Positions 8,789-18,277 of a stretch of 64,000 bases of DNA are shown piece by piece. The stretch comes from Bradyrhizobium sp. 170. Its GTDB lineage: Bacteria > Pseudomonadota > Alphaproteobacteria > Rhizobiales > Xanthobacteraceae. The stretch's first letter is position 1, and every line of letters begins with the position of its first letter. The stretch spans positions 2,542,001 through 2,606,000 of the forward strand of contig NZ_CP064703.1 of the NCBI RefSeq assembly GCF_023101085.1, written 5' to 3'. The notes below the pieces were generated by a model that worked only from the letters and a program-made list of their open reading frames with translations, had not been told where the DNA came from and searched no databases. Position numbers and translations under genes: made by a program.

Positions 8789-8871
8789 GTAGGGTGGGCA
8801 AAGCGAAGCGTGCCCACCATTCTTACGATTTTGGGACGCATGGTGGGCACGCTGCGCTTTGCCCACCCTAC
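8789..8871. repeat. Hairpin repeat family A, copy 1
   Basis: Two 32-base arms in inverted orientation (8789-8820 and 8840-8871) match at 31 of 32 positions around a 19-base loop. The arm core is GGTGGGCAAAGCGAAGCG-like. It lies between the convergent yedK-like and Nudix genes, where it could terminate both. Further copies are at 44885 and 51556, with a variant at 58169. Confidence 0.9.
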
Positions 8872-8876
8872 GGTTC

Positions 8877-9458
8877 TCACTTGAAAATATGCAGCGCGGC
8901 GTACTGCAGCAGCATGATGGTTTTCGCATCGACGATGCGGCCATCTGATATCATCGCGAGCGCAGAATTGATCGGCAGTTCCAGCACCTCGATGTCCTCG
9001 CCTTCGTCGGTGAGGCCGCCGCCGCTGCCGACCCGCATCGAGGGATCGTACTCGGCGACGAAGAAGTGCAGCTTCTCGGTCACCGAGCCCGGGCTCGAGA
9101 AGGCTTCGAAGATCTTTCTGATCGCCCCTAACCGATACCCGGTCTCCTCCTCCGCTTCAGCGCGGATCCGCACCTCGGGCGCTTCGCCGTCCAACACGCC
9201 GGCCGCAGCCTCGATCAGGAGGTCGTCGTAGCCGTTGACATAGACCGGATAGCGAAACTGGCGCACCAGTATCACGGTGCGCTGCGCAAGATTGTACGGC
9301 AACACCGTGGCGCAGTTGCCGCGGTCATAGGTCTCTCGGAATTGCGTCTGCCACTCGCCACTGGCGCGGCGATATTCGAACGTGGTTTTGTTCAGCAGGT
9401 AGTAATCGTCGGAGAGGATCTCGACGTTCTTAACGCGGACGCGATCGGAGATGGTCAT
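8877..9458 (-). CDS. Nudix hydrolase, NudK/ADP-ribose pyrophosphatase type
   Basis: A 193-residue Nudix protein of the GDP-mannose/ADP-sugar pyrophosphatase class. It has an N-terminal beta domain (VKNVEILSDDYYLLNKTTFEY), VILVRQFRYPVY, then the Nudix box EAAAGVLDGEAPEVRIRAEA followed by EEETGY. PGSVTEKLHFFVAEY downstream is typical of NudK. Activity on a specific sugar nucleotide is inferred. It lies about 20 bases after the GNAT gene on the same strand. Confidence 0.88.
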   Translation of the reverse strand: MTISDRVRVKNVEILSDDYYLLNKTTFEYRRASGEWQTQFRETYDRGNCATVLPYNLAQRTVILVRQFRYPVYVNGYDDLLIEAAAGVLDGEAPEVRIRAEAEEETGYRLGAIRKIFEAFSSPGSVTEKLHFFVAEYDPSMRVGSGGGLTDEGEDIEVLELPINSALAMISDGRIVDAKTIMLLQYAALHIFK

Positions 9459-9479
9459 GGCTGCCTGTTCGTTTGGAAA

Positions 9480-9937
9480 CTACGGCGTCGGCTCGCGGCC
9501 GTCGAGCCATTTGGCGAAGGTCACGGTCTGCTGGTTGTAATAGCCGAGCGACTGGTAGAACGCGTGGACCTGCGCATTGTCTTTGCGAACCATAAGTTGA
9601 AGTTTCAGGATACCGGCCGCGCGCAGCCAGTCCTCGGCCGCGTTCATGATGGCGCGGCCATAGCCCTTGGCGCGGCGCTGTGGATCGGAGGCGACGTAAT
9701 AGACCCAGCCGCGATGGCCGTCATAGCCGACCATCGCGGTCGCCACGATCGCGTCACCGTCGCGGCCGATCAGGATCGTTGAATTCGGCTCGCGGCGGGC
9801 GAGCGCTATGTCGGCGGCGGGATCGTTCCACGGCCGCGTCAGGCCGCAGGCCTGCCACAGCGCGATAACGGTGGCGACATCGGCGTCCGCAATGTCGGCG
9901 ATAGCGAGCGCGGGAATTGTCTTCGCAGCAGTCACGG

Positions 9938-9941
<4 letters not shown>
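9480..9941 (-). CDS. GNAT family N-acetyltransferase (YpeA-like)
   Basis: A 153-residue GNAT-fold protein. The acetyl-CoA-binding loop is seen in VASDPQRRAKGYGRAIMNAAEDW (Q/RxxGxG/A), with FYQSLGYY near the C-terminus and ALWQACGLTRPWNDP near the N-terminus as in YpeA. The acetyl acceptor is unknown. Its start overlaps the stop of the GlcD-like gene by four bases (9938-9941), indicating a shared transcript. Confidence 0.88.
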
Positions 9942-11365
<1,424 letters not shown>

Positions 11366-11399
11366 TGTCGTCTTCTCTTTTTCTTTCATGCCCGCCCGT

Positions 11400-12392
11400 T
11401 CATTCTCGCCCCACGGCTGCGCGGCGCAGCCGGTCGTTGATGGCTTCGCCCAATCCCTCGTTCGGGATGGGCATCACCGCAATGGTGCGCACGCCCTTGC
11501 CGTCGAGCGCGCGAAGATGGCCGAACAGATTGGTGGCAGCCTCGTCGAGGTCGCCGCGCTCCGACAGATTCATCACTGTGGAGGCGGCGTCAATTCCCGA
11601 AATTGCTCCGAGGCCGAACGCCAGCAATGCCTCGTCGGGCTCCAGCACTTGCGCGTTGAGGCGCACGCGCGCGCGCGGCGCGTAATGGGACGCCAGCATG
11701 CCCGGCGCCAGCGGTTGCCCGCTGTCGCTCTCGGCATCAGCGAGCGCTTGCCTCAGCGGGCGGCCCAGCACGCGCTCGATCTCCGCGCGCGGCAGGCCGC
11801 CGGGCCGCAACAGCATCGGCGCATCGAAGCAGCCGACGATGGTCGATTCCACGCCAACCTCGACCGCACCGCCGTCGACGATCAGGTCGATCCGCCCCGC
11901 AAGGTCGCTCTGCACATGCGCGGCCATGGTCGGGGAGACGTGACCCGAGAGATTGGCCGATGGCGCCACCACGGGACCGCCGAAGGCTCGCAGGATGTCG
12001 CGCGCCACAGGGTGGGCCGGTATCCGGATCGCGACTGTATCGAGGCCGGCGGTGGCGAGGTCGGCCACCGCGCAGTTTTCCGTTTTCGGCAGCACCAGCG
12101 TCAGCGGGCCGGGCCAGAACGCTTCGGCGAGCGCTATTGCCGGGGCATCAAACCGCGCGATCTGCCGCGCAGCGGCGATATCGCCGACATGGGCAATCAG
12201 CGGGTTGAACGCCGGCCGGCCTTTGGCCTGGTAGAGGTGGGCGATCGCGGCCGGATTGGTGGCATCGGCGCCGAGGCCATAGACGGTCTCGGTCGGGAAC
12301 GCGACCAGCCCGCCTTCGGCCAGGATACGCGCAGCCGCTGCCACGGCAGCCTCGCCGGCGGGCAAAATCTGGGTTTTCAGGCCAACATTCAC
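11400..12392 (-). CDS. L-threonylcarbamoyladenylate synthase (Sua5/YrdC type)
   Basis: About 330 residues. The YrdC domain contains GGLVAFPTETVYGLGADAT, AIAHLYQAKGRPAFNPL, WPGPLTLVL, VAIRIPAHPVA and VVAPSANLSGHVSPT. A C-terminal Sua5 domain (PGMLASHYAPRARVRLN onwards) follows. It makes threonylcarbamoyl-AMP for the t6A37 modification of ANN-decoding tRNAs. The frame is open to 12539, but that extension reads antisense through tRNA-Pro; I start at the GTG at 12392 just ahead of VGLKTQILPAGEAA. Confidence 0.9.
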   Translation of the reverse strand: MNVGLKTQILPAGEAAVAAAARILAEGGLVAFPTETVYGLGADATNPAAIAHLYQAKGRPAFNPLIAHVGDIAAARQIARFDAPAIALAEAFWPGPLTLVLPKTENCAVADLATAGLDTVAIRIPAHPVARDILRAFGGPVVAPSANLSGHVSPTMAAHVQSDLAGRIDLIVDGGAVEVGVESTIVGCFDAPMLLRPGGLPRAEIERVLGRPLRQALADAESDSGQPLAPGMLASHYAPRARVRLNAQVLEPDEALLAFGLGAISGIDAASTVMNLSERGDLDEAATNLFGHLRALDGKGVRTIAVMPIPNEGLGEAINDRLRRAAVGRE

Positions 12393-12461
12393 TGTGATTA
12401 ATTTCCTTAATCCGGCTGCTTGCGGTCGCCGAAACCCAAGGCTATAAGCCGCGTTCCAAGT

Positions 12462-12538
12462 CGGAGTGTGGCTCAGCCCGGTAGAGCACTGCGTTCGGGA
12501 CGCAGGGGTCGCAGGTTCGAATCCTGCCACTCCGACCA
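12462..12538 (+). tRNA. tRNA-Pro (anticodon CGG)
   Basis: A 77-nucleotide cloverleaf. The acceptor stem CGGAGTG pairs with CACTCCG, followed by an encoded ACCA. The anticodon arm is CTGCG-TTCGGGA-CGCAG with CGG at positions 34-36, and the T arm contains GGTTCGAATCC. It is transcribed divergently from the Sua5-type gene. Confidence 0.96.
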
Positions 12539-13319
12539 TTTATCTTTGCCATTCATTTTTCAGGGCTTTTTCTGATTGCTGGCGGTTCCCGAGTCAACCG
12601 CGGATTCCCTGCCTGAAACGAAACATAAACATGCGTTCTCGCGGCGCAATCGGCGTCCGAGGCTTGCATGGACCTTGTCCCTCCTGAGAGGGAGCAGGGA
12701 ATGCCGGGTGCTTGCTGCACCCGCGGTCTCGTGTGCAATGTGGAGATAGAGGCGCACACGAGCATACAGGTACAGCCGGAGCACTCCGGCATTCCCTGCG
12801 CAATGGTTTGACGGCTTATGCCGCGCTCTCCCTGGAGACGAATTCGTCTTGCCTCCATCGCTGCCGGCTTGATGGCTAAATCGATCCGGTCGGATCGAAG
12901 TCGCCACCGACAGCTTGGCACCAGCCACGGGTGTCGGGACCACACGGTTTTGCCGTACGCATCAGCGCCGTACGTCGTGCGCGCCGTGCTCGCTCACGGA
13001 TAACCGCCCTGCGAACCTTCTCGCGCCGACGCTGCTGCGTCCACCACATCCCGCCTCGCGTTCGTGACGATCGCGATACGCCCCTCTTGTCGAGGCGGGA
13101 CGCGCGGAAATAGCCACTGATTTGGGGTGAGGGGGAAGCGAATTATTTTTGCCGAGGAAGCTGGACGACCCAAATCAGATTGAATCCATTCAGCAAATTA
13201 GATTTTTCGCGCATCGCTTTTCCGGCGCGATGGGGCGGGCCGATACCCGACAGCAAACTCGATTGTGCGCCGTACCACCGCTGCTATGTTTTCTGATGGC
13301 CGTTGGCCGGAGCTTTCTG
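12539..13319. other. Gene-poor stretch rich in nested inverted repeats
   Basis: I see no convincing protein gene in these ~780 bases. Overlapping frames are open on both strands, but none has a recognisable domain or a good ribosome site. Base-pairing elements are dense: 12678-12693, 12694-12799 (multi-branched), a 14-base palindrome at 12835-12848, stems at 12855-12875 and 12882-12897, and a 10-base inverted repeat at 13049-13058/13091-13100. This fits a structured noncoding or repeated element downstream of tRNA-Pro. Confidence 0.6.
12678..12799. ncRNA. Candidate structured RNA element (multi-branched fold)
   Basis: A six-base-pair hairpin with tetraloop (12678-12693) directly abuts a closing stem 12694-12707/12786-12799 (14 perfect pairs). 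Inside the closing stem are a hairpin GGGTGC/GCACCC (12706-12711/12717-12722), a nine-pair hairpin (12728-12736/12754-12762) and CCGGA/TCCGG (12776-12780/12785-12789), the last competing with the end of the closing stem. Strand and expression are unknown; the pairing is read directly from the sequence. Confidence 0.45.
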
Positions 13320-14000
13320 ATGCAATTCCTCGTCGCCCTTCTCGTCGCGCTGCTGGCCGTGCTGCCGGCGTCGGCGCAGGTCGCCCCAACCGAAATTGAA
13401 TTACGCGCCTATAGCGGACTGCACGCCGCCGCCGCTCGTGGCGACGTCGCCGATATCGAAGCGCGCGTCGCTTCTGCCGAAAACAAGGAAGCGCTCGACG
13501 CGCGGCATCGCACGCCGCTGCACGTCGCGGTCTATCAAAAGCAGCACGATGCCGCGCGCGCCCTGATCCGGCTCGGCGCCGATCCGAACAAGCTGGACAT
13601 CGACCGCTATGACATCATCACCATTGCAGCGGTCGCCAACGACGTGCCGATGCTCAGGATCGCGCTTGAAGGCGGCGGCAACGCGAAGGCGGTTACCAGC
13701 CGCTATGATGGCACAGCCCTGATTGCGGCCGCTCATCTCGGTCACGCCGAGGTCGTGCGGACACTGATTGCCGCAAAGGCGCCGCTCGATCACGTCAACA
13801 ATCTGCAATGGACCGCGCTGATCGAATCGATCGTGCTCGGCGATGGCGGCAAGAACCACACCGAGACCTTGCGCGCTCTGGTAGACGCCGGCGCCAACGT
13901 CAATATTCCCGACGGCAGCGGATCGACGCCGCTCACGCTCGCGCGGAGCCGCGGCTATCGCGACATGGTTGCGATCCTGGAAAAATCCGGCGCGAAGTGA
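13320..14000 (+). CDS. Secreted ankyrin-repeat protein
   Basis: A 226-residue protein with a signal peptide (MQFLVALLVALLAVLPASAQ) and about five ankyrin repeats. Examples are GLHAAAARGDVADIEARVAS, TPLHVAVYQKQHDAARALIR, DGTALIAAAHLGHAEVVRTL and STPLTLARSRGYRDMVAILE. It is probably a periplasmic protein-binding scaffold. The frame is open from 13149, but the ATG at 13320 puts the signal peptide first and has CCGGAG about nine bases upstream. It may be a partner of a periplasmic enzyme; no neighbour indicates which. Confidence 0.85.
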   Translation: MQFLVALLVALLAVLPASAQVAPTEIELRAYSGLHAAAARGDVADIEARVASAENKEALDARHRTPLHVAVYQKQHDAARALIRLGADPNKLDIDRYDIITIAAVANDVPMLRIALEGGGNAKAVTSRYDGTALIAAAHLGHAEVVRTLIAAKAPLDHVNNLQWTALIESIVLGDGGKNHTETLRALVDAGANVNIPDGSGSTPLTLARSRGYRDMVAILEKSGAK

Positions 14001-14090
14001 CGCGTAGCGGCGAGAGCGCGCCGGCTATCCACCAAGCCCGCAATATTTGCTTAGGACCGCTTTGCGCAGGGCACCGTGCTGAATTTACCG

Positions 14091-14393
14091 CTAGCGTGGC
14101 GTGCGGCTGGTCTCGGAACCGCTACCCGTACCAGCGCCCGAACCTGTCGTCATCTGGCTGCTGCTCGGCTCGGGACGCCCAGGCGGATGCGCGGAAGCAC
14201 CCGGCTTTTCCTGTTGCCCCACAAATCCGGATTCTCCGGAGTCGCGGGTCTTGATGCCTTTATCCGCTTCCTCCTGCATCTGCTTGTCGGATTGCATCTG
14301 TTGCTGGCCAGGCGCCGTCGACTGCTGAGCCTGTGCTGGCGCGGCGATGGCAATGCCAAAAGCGGCCGTCGTGGCGAGAATCGAGGTTCGCAT
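14091..14393 (-). CDS. Small secreted low-complexity protein
   Basis: A 100-residue protein with a clear signal peptide (MRTSILATTAAFGIAIAAPAQA, then QQSTAPG). The mature part is Gln/Gly/Ser-rich and probably disordered, ending GSGAGTGSGSETSRTPR. A good ribosome site (GGAGGATAGCTC) precedes the ATG at 14393. I know no function; proteins of this sort are common in the Bradyrhizobium periplasm. Confidence 0.72.
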   Translation of the reverse strand: MRTSILATTAAFGIAIAAPAQAQQSTAPGQQQMQSDKQMQEEADKGIKTRDSGESGFVGQQEKPGASAHPPGRPEPSSSQMTTGSGAGTGSGSETSRTPR

Positions 14394-14567
14394 GAGCTAT
14401 CCTCCTATTTTTTCCTCTCCCACAACGCGCGAGGCAGCGATCGTTTCCCAAGAGAGTTTTGAAGAAGGAGAGGGCAGGAACAGCGATCCCGCCTTGCCGC
14501 CAACGAAGTTCGCCGACCCTTTTATTGCTCTTGGCTGTCCTTCTGAGCGCCCACGCAGCTTCTGCGA

Positions 14568-15656
14568 TCATTGTGCGAGTTGCGCCAATCCGTTCCAGTC
14601 GAAGCTGATTCCGTGGCCGGGCCGGGTTGGCGCCAATGCCATGCCCTGGTCGAGGAGGAGCGGGTGCTCGATATACCGATCGAGCCCAAATCCGTGTGCT
14701 TCGAGATAGGAACGATTTGGGCAGGCCGCGAGAAGGTGGACCGTGACATCGTGCGCGCCGTGGCTGGTGACCGGAAGATTGAACGCTTCTGCGAGCCGCG
14801 CGATCTTCATGAAGGCCGTGACGCCGCCGCAATTGGTGACGTCGGGCTCGGGATAGGACACAGCGCCGGCCGCGATATAGTTCTTGAACTCCCAAAGCGA
14901 GCGCAGGTTCTCGCCGGCCGCGATCGGCACGCCGCCAGTAGCCATGATGCGGGCATGACCGGCAATGTCATCGGGAATGATCGGCTCCTCGAGCCAGGTG
15001 AGGTCGCAGGGCTGCAGGGCGCGCGCGGCACGGATGGCTTCCTCGACCGTCCATTTCATGTTGGCATCCGCCATCAGGGGGAAGCCGTTACCGAGATGTT
15101 GGCGCATCGCCTGCACGCGAGCGACGTCGGACGCGAGATCCGGGCGGCCGACCTTCATCTTGATGGCGCGAAAGCCCTTGGCAAGATTATCGTCGGTTTG
15201 CTTGAGAAGCGCTTCGACGGAAAGATCGAGGTCGATGCCGCCCGCGTAACAGGGCACGCGGGCGTCGAAGCCACCGAGCAGACGGAACAGCGGCAGATCG
15301 GCGCGGCGCGCCTTCAGGTCCCACAGGGCGATATCGAGCGCCGAGAGCGCAAGCACGGGCGGTCCGCCGCGCCCGTCATAATGCAGGCCCCACCAGACGT
15401 GATGCCAGATGGCTTCGGTGTCGTCGGCTTGCCGGCCCTCGATCAGCTCAGGGATCTCTCGCTTGAGGATATCGGCGATCGCGCCGCCATTGCGGCCAAC
15501 GGTGTAGGTATAACCGACGCCTTCAGCCCCATCCGAATCGCGAACACGGCATGTCACCAATTCAAAGGCTGCGATTTCGCCGTGCGTGCTGTCGGAGAGG
15601 GTAACCGTCAGCGGGATCCGATAGAGTCCAGTCTCGACCGTTTTGATTGTTGTCAT
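14568..15656 (-). CDS. Mandelate racemase/muconate lactonizing enzyme family protein
   Basis: A 362-residue enolase-superfamily enzyme. The N-terminal cap holds TVTLSDSTHGEI and YTYTVGRNGG. The barrel has KxK in AIKMKVGRPD, metal ligands Asp in MADANMKW, Glu in WLEEPI and Glu in AAGENLR, and the catalytic His in SHGAHDV. This His/KxK set resembles the mandelate-racemase subgroup, which includes sugar-acid dehydratases and racemases. The substrate is not known. I start at the ATG at 15656; the frame is open to 15737. No transporter is adjacent. Confidence 0.88.
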   Translation of the reverse strand: MTTIKTVETGLYRIPLTVTLSDSTHGEIAAFELVTCRVRDSDGAEGVGYTYTVGRNGGAIADILKREIPELIEGRQADDTEAIWHHVWWGLHYDGRGGPPVLALSALDIALWDLKARRADLPLFRLLGGFDARVPCYAGGIDLDLSVEALLKQTDDNLAKGFRAIKMKVGRPDLASDVARVQAMRQHLGNGFPLMADANMKWTVEEAIRAARALQPCDLTWLEEPIIPDDIAGHARIMATGGVPIAAGENLRSLWEFKNYIAAGAVSYPEPDVTNCGGVTAFMKIARLAEAFNLPVTSHGAHDVTVHLLAACPNRSYLEAHGFGLDRYIEHPLLLDQGMALAPTRPGHGISFDWNGLAQLAQ

Positions 15657-16389
15657 TGATTTCCACCCGAGTTTTCTTCGTGCATATTCAATTGGGCGCG
15701 CCGATAGGTTGGTTTGACCCCTTCCTCTTTTGTCCACTTTACCGAGGTCCCGTTTAACGCACCACGTCCGGCACTGCGGACCTTAAGTTTGCGTAATCTC
15801 ATTGCAGCTAGGAACGTCGGAACCATCTAAATGATAGGCGGGAGCGTTAAAACCTGCCCTTCAACTGACACCCAGCAGCCGTGCTCAGAAAGGCGAGCTG
15901 GGTCCTTTTGGATGTAACGTCAGTCCTGCCTCATTGGCCTCAGAGGCGACGATGACGTCTACCCCTCTATTTCGAACTGCCTGCTGGTCGGAAGCAGATG
16001 ACGGGCTCTTGCGCGCGATAGATCAGGCGCCGCGTTCGTGCAGCGAAGTCCGGCATTAAACGCGGAGGCGGATGCGGAGGAATCCAGCAGAATAATCCGC
16101 GACGACTCCGACGGGTCTTGGGACGAGCCCGTGAATTGGCTCCATACGAAGCTGGATTCGCTCGGGGCAGAGTACGGTCGACTTGGCTCCGTGGCTTTCG
16201 TTTGTTGGGAGAAGAGCGTTTCCAGACGATCGAAACTCAAAGAGCTTCCGGCCGAAACGCGAAATGTTGTTCGGCTATTGGGTGGCGCGGCGCTGCCAGC
16301 GCATTTCCCTCCTTACGTCGGCACACGATTATATCGCGAGCTGACGAACAAACGGATCGCGGCCATTTTGCGCAACAGCCGCCGCGCCG
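15657..16389. other. Gene-poor, possibly degraded stretch
   Basis: No credible gene. Short frames on both strands (for example plus strand 16038 onward, minus strand 15959-16240) show no recognisable domain over this part. The plus frame becomes recognisable only beyond ~16390, where it turns into the C-terminus of a hydratase. The sequence therefore looks like decayed coding DNA. Confidence 0.5.
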
Positions 16390-16532
16390 GTCTCTCGCGC
16401 ACCGGTATCGGAATGAAGGCGGGACAGACGGTCAGCACGGGGACGCTGACGGGCATGCTGCGGCCGAAGCCCGGCGAGACCTATGTCGCGGATTTCGGTC
16501 CGTTCGGGAGCGTTACCGCGACCTACGCGTAA
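16390..16532 (+). pseudogene. C-terminal remnant of a 2-keto-4-pentenoate hydratase-like gene
   Basis: The last ~45 codons read KAGQTVSTGTLTGM, then LRPKPGETYVADFGPFGSV. This is the closing strand pair of MhpD/fumarylacetoacetase-type hydratases, in which STGT-TG and PGD-VVADFG are hallmarks. The frame is open back to 16038, but the upstream residues do not resemble the family, so only the 3' end survives after a deletion or rearrangement. Such enzymes hydrate 2-hydroxypenta-2,4-dienoate in aromatic meta-cleavage pathways; this fragment should be inactive. Confidence 0.6.
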
Positions 16533-16596
16533 ACAGCCGAAACGACGCGCTTACCTTTGCTTTGGCCGCGCCGTGCTGATCGCGGCAACCTCGATC

Positions 16597-16911
16597 TCAC
16601 TTGCCCGGTTCGGGAAGATCGCCAAGAAGGTTTGACAGCTTGACCGCAAGCTTTCGAAGCCGGGCATTCTCTTCGAGCAGCACCGGAAGGTTATCGGTGT
16701 CCTGATGCCGCGCTTCATCTCCCCGAAGTCCGTCGACTTCCTCGAGCAGCGGCGACAAGGCGGTCAGAAGTTCGTCGTCCTGAGGCGGCGCTTCACTTGC
16801 CTGGCGCACGCCATTGTCTTCACGCAGCGGCACGACATTGTCGGCTTGTCCGACATTTCGAAATGCATTGCGGCGGGCCTGTCTGTCGTGCGGCGGATGT
16901 TCGATACTCAT
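16597..16911 (-). CDS. Small coiled-coil hypothetical protein, paralogue of the protein at 18278
   Basis: A 104-residue hydrophilic protein starting MSIEHPPHDRQARRNAFRN. The C-terminal third is a predicted coil: GLRGDEARH, then LLEENARLRKLAVKLSNLL. The same layout, LRGDE followed by L-I/L-EENARLR and LS, ends the protein encoded at 18278-18523, so the two are related. I use the ATG at 16911 because AGGAA lies about six bases upstream; the frame extends to 17028. Function unknown; a dimerising regulator or adaptor is possible. Confidence 0.68.
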   Translation of the reverse strand: MSIEHPPHDRQARRNAFRNVGQADNVVPLREDNGVRQASEAPPQDDELLTALSPLLEEVDGLRGDEARHQDTDNLPVLLEENARLRKLAVKLSNLLGDLPEPGK

Positions 16912-17140
16912 GACACATTCCTGATCACAAGGTGGCCCAGTCGTCGGTTCCGCGATGAGCTTTCCATTGAGTCGGAGGCAAATTTGCGTCGGAAAGGCAA
17001 CGGCGAAGTGGCTCGGCAGATCGGTCACACGTCCTTTGATTCACACGGCAGATCGAATTAGGCCAAATTTTTGACGTATCGCGAACCATTCTGACATCTG
17101 CGTGGCTGGGGAGCAAAGCATCTTATTTAGGAACGTATCG

Positions 17141-17341
17141 ATGACGGATTTCCTGACCAATGCGGATCACTGGCGCAGGCGCGCGGAACTGACACGGGCG
17201 TTAGCCGCGAATGCGGTCAAGGACCAGGGTCGCCTGCTCAAGGTGGCGGAGGAGTACGACCGGTTGGCGGCTCACGCCGAACGGCGGCGAAGCGCTCCGG
17301 TCCCGGCCGGCTCCTACGCTCCGGCAAGCCAGCCCGAGTAA
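17141..17341 (+). CDS. Small rhizobial protein with DHWRRRAE motif
   Basis: A 66-residue protein: MTDFLTNADHWRRRAELTRA, then LLKVAEEYDRLAAHAERR. This two-helix pattern (W-R-x-R-A-E-x-x-R followed by Y-D-R-L-A) is common in short rhizobial proteins of unknown function, often near stress or regulatory genes. A ribosome site AGGAA lies eight bases before the ATG at 17141. The frame is open from 17102, which I do not use. Confidence 0.75.
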   Translation: MTDFLTNADHWRRRAELTRALAANAVKDQGRLLKVAEEYDRLAAHAERRRSAPVPAGSYAPASQPE

Positions 17342-17558
17342 ATCCTCTTCAATCGAGAAACGTCGGGAGAGGCGGCATTTCCGCTTCAGTTGGCGCATTG
17401 CGATGCGGTCGCGGCGGAGAGGCGTGCCGCCATTACCCAGATGTGTGACCCGTAAAACACAACCGCGGGGCAACGTTCAAAGCATTGTGATCATGCGATT
17501 GCAGTCGAATCAACGAATCACCTAGACCGGTAGCGGGGCTGGGAAGCGGAGAGTGAGT
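17342..17558. other. Intergenic stretch without recognisable features
   Basis: About 215 bases between two tiny genes. Open frames here (17201-17473 on the minus strand, 17211-17525 on the plus strand) overlap the real gene antisense or out of frame and lack ribosome sites. I see nothing functional apart from a possible promoter for the small membrane peptide at 17559. Confidence 0.4.
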
Positions 17559-17657
17559 ATGAGAGTCGCTTCCTTAGAAAGTGTACTGACGGCGGCTACG
17601 CTGGTACTGGCCATCGTCATCGTGCTGTGGGGAATCAAGATTTTCCACGGTGTATGA
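17559..17657 (+). CDS. Tiny single-helix membrane peptide
   Basis: A 32-codon frame. The peptide MRVASLESVLTAATLVLAIV continues as IVLWGIKIFHGV, a single strongly hydrophobic helix with a basic end. GGAGA sits about seven bases before the ATG, and an intrinsic terminator follows at 17731. Translation is plausible but unproven. Function unknown; peptides of this kind often modulate membrane enzymes. Confidence 0.5.
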   Translation: MRVASLESVLTAATLVLAIVIVLWGIKIFHGV

Positions 17658-17730
17658 GCAGGGCGAGCTGGCGTCGAACTAGAGACCTCCGGTCAAGAAG
17701 AGGCTCGCGACAAAGGCGTCAAAGGCGTCA

Positions 17731-17760
17731 CTTCCGCGGCGGCGGAGGCCTTTCTTTTTT
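17731..17760 (+). terminator. Intrinsic terminator
   Basis: A seven-pair stem (CTTCCGC with GCGGAGG, one G-T pair) with a four-base loop is followed by CC and TTTCTTTTTT. It lies 74 bases after the tiny membrane peptide gene and would end its transcript. Confidence 0.65.
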
Positions 17761-17875
17761 AGTTGCCGACGCATAGTTCGTTGGAGGCTTGTCCCTTCCG
17801 ACGCGTATCGAGTTTGGTTTACGGCCTGGCGCGAGATCCGCACGGGCCGCGAAAGGCATTGGTTTCAAATTTCGC

Positions 17876-17968
17876 ATGCATTTTAATTATTATCTGATGA
17901 TCGCAGCGCTCGTTCTCATGGGGCTGGAAGTTCTTTATGCGCTCTATCAGTTGGCCACGTTTCTTTGA
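17876..17968 (+). CDS. Tiny membrane peptide (putative)
   Basis: A 30-codon frame: MHFNYYLMIAALVLMGLEVL followed by YALYQLATFL. It is one hydrophobic helix with aromatic ends, similar in size and character to the peptide at 17559. The ribosome site is weak (a GAAAGG about 18 bases upstream), so this is less certain. It lies in the same small-gene cluster. Confidence 0.35.
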   Translation: MHFNYYLMIAALVLMGLEVLYALYQLATFL

Positions 17969-18277
17969 GAGAACTTTTCGATTCTGATTGAATCAGAACC
18001 CGTTCTAGATTGTTGTTTTGACGCGTTTTCCTGACGCGAGCCGGGTTCTCCTCCGAGGACATGCTCTGCTCGAAGGCGCCACACATCGCACGCGCAGGCT
18101 GCAGTGCCGGGCCGCGCGCGCTTGAAAGATTCGCCGCAATCACGCCGCTTTAGCGCCGGGGTCGCCTCCGCGCGATTCCAATTTTAGTCGCAAAATTGCC
18201 CGCCGACTCACCTCATTCTCCGCGCGCGACAAAGAGACTGGGGGCTCGTTCCGCATTTTAAAATTGGAGTATCAATC
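17969..18277. other. Intergenic stretch upstream of the small coiled-coil gene
   Basis: About 310 bases. The minus-strand frame 17916-18143 has no family signature or ribosome site and overlaps the tiny peptide antisense. There is an AT-rich patch around 17970-18030 that may hold promoters. Nothing else is recognisable. Confidence 0.4.

Noticed and set aside
12462..12538. tRNA-Pro as the attachment site of an integrated island
   Set aside because: I found no integrase gene and no second copy of the tRNA 3' end in the window.
12393..12539. Extended N-terminus of the Sua5-type gene running through tRNA-Pro antisense (VGVAGFEPATPAS-like peptide)
   Set aside because: This is a well-known artefact of translating tRNA antisense; the conserved domain starts after the GTG at 12392.
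12553..12945. Overlapping minus-strand frames (130 and 127 codons) in the gap after tRNA-Pro
   Set aside because: Two frames are open over the same bases, with no domains or ribosome sites; the region is better explained by its inverted repeats.
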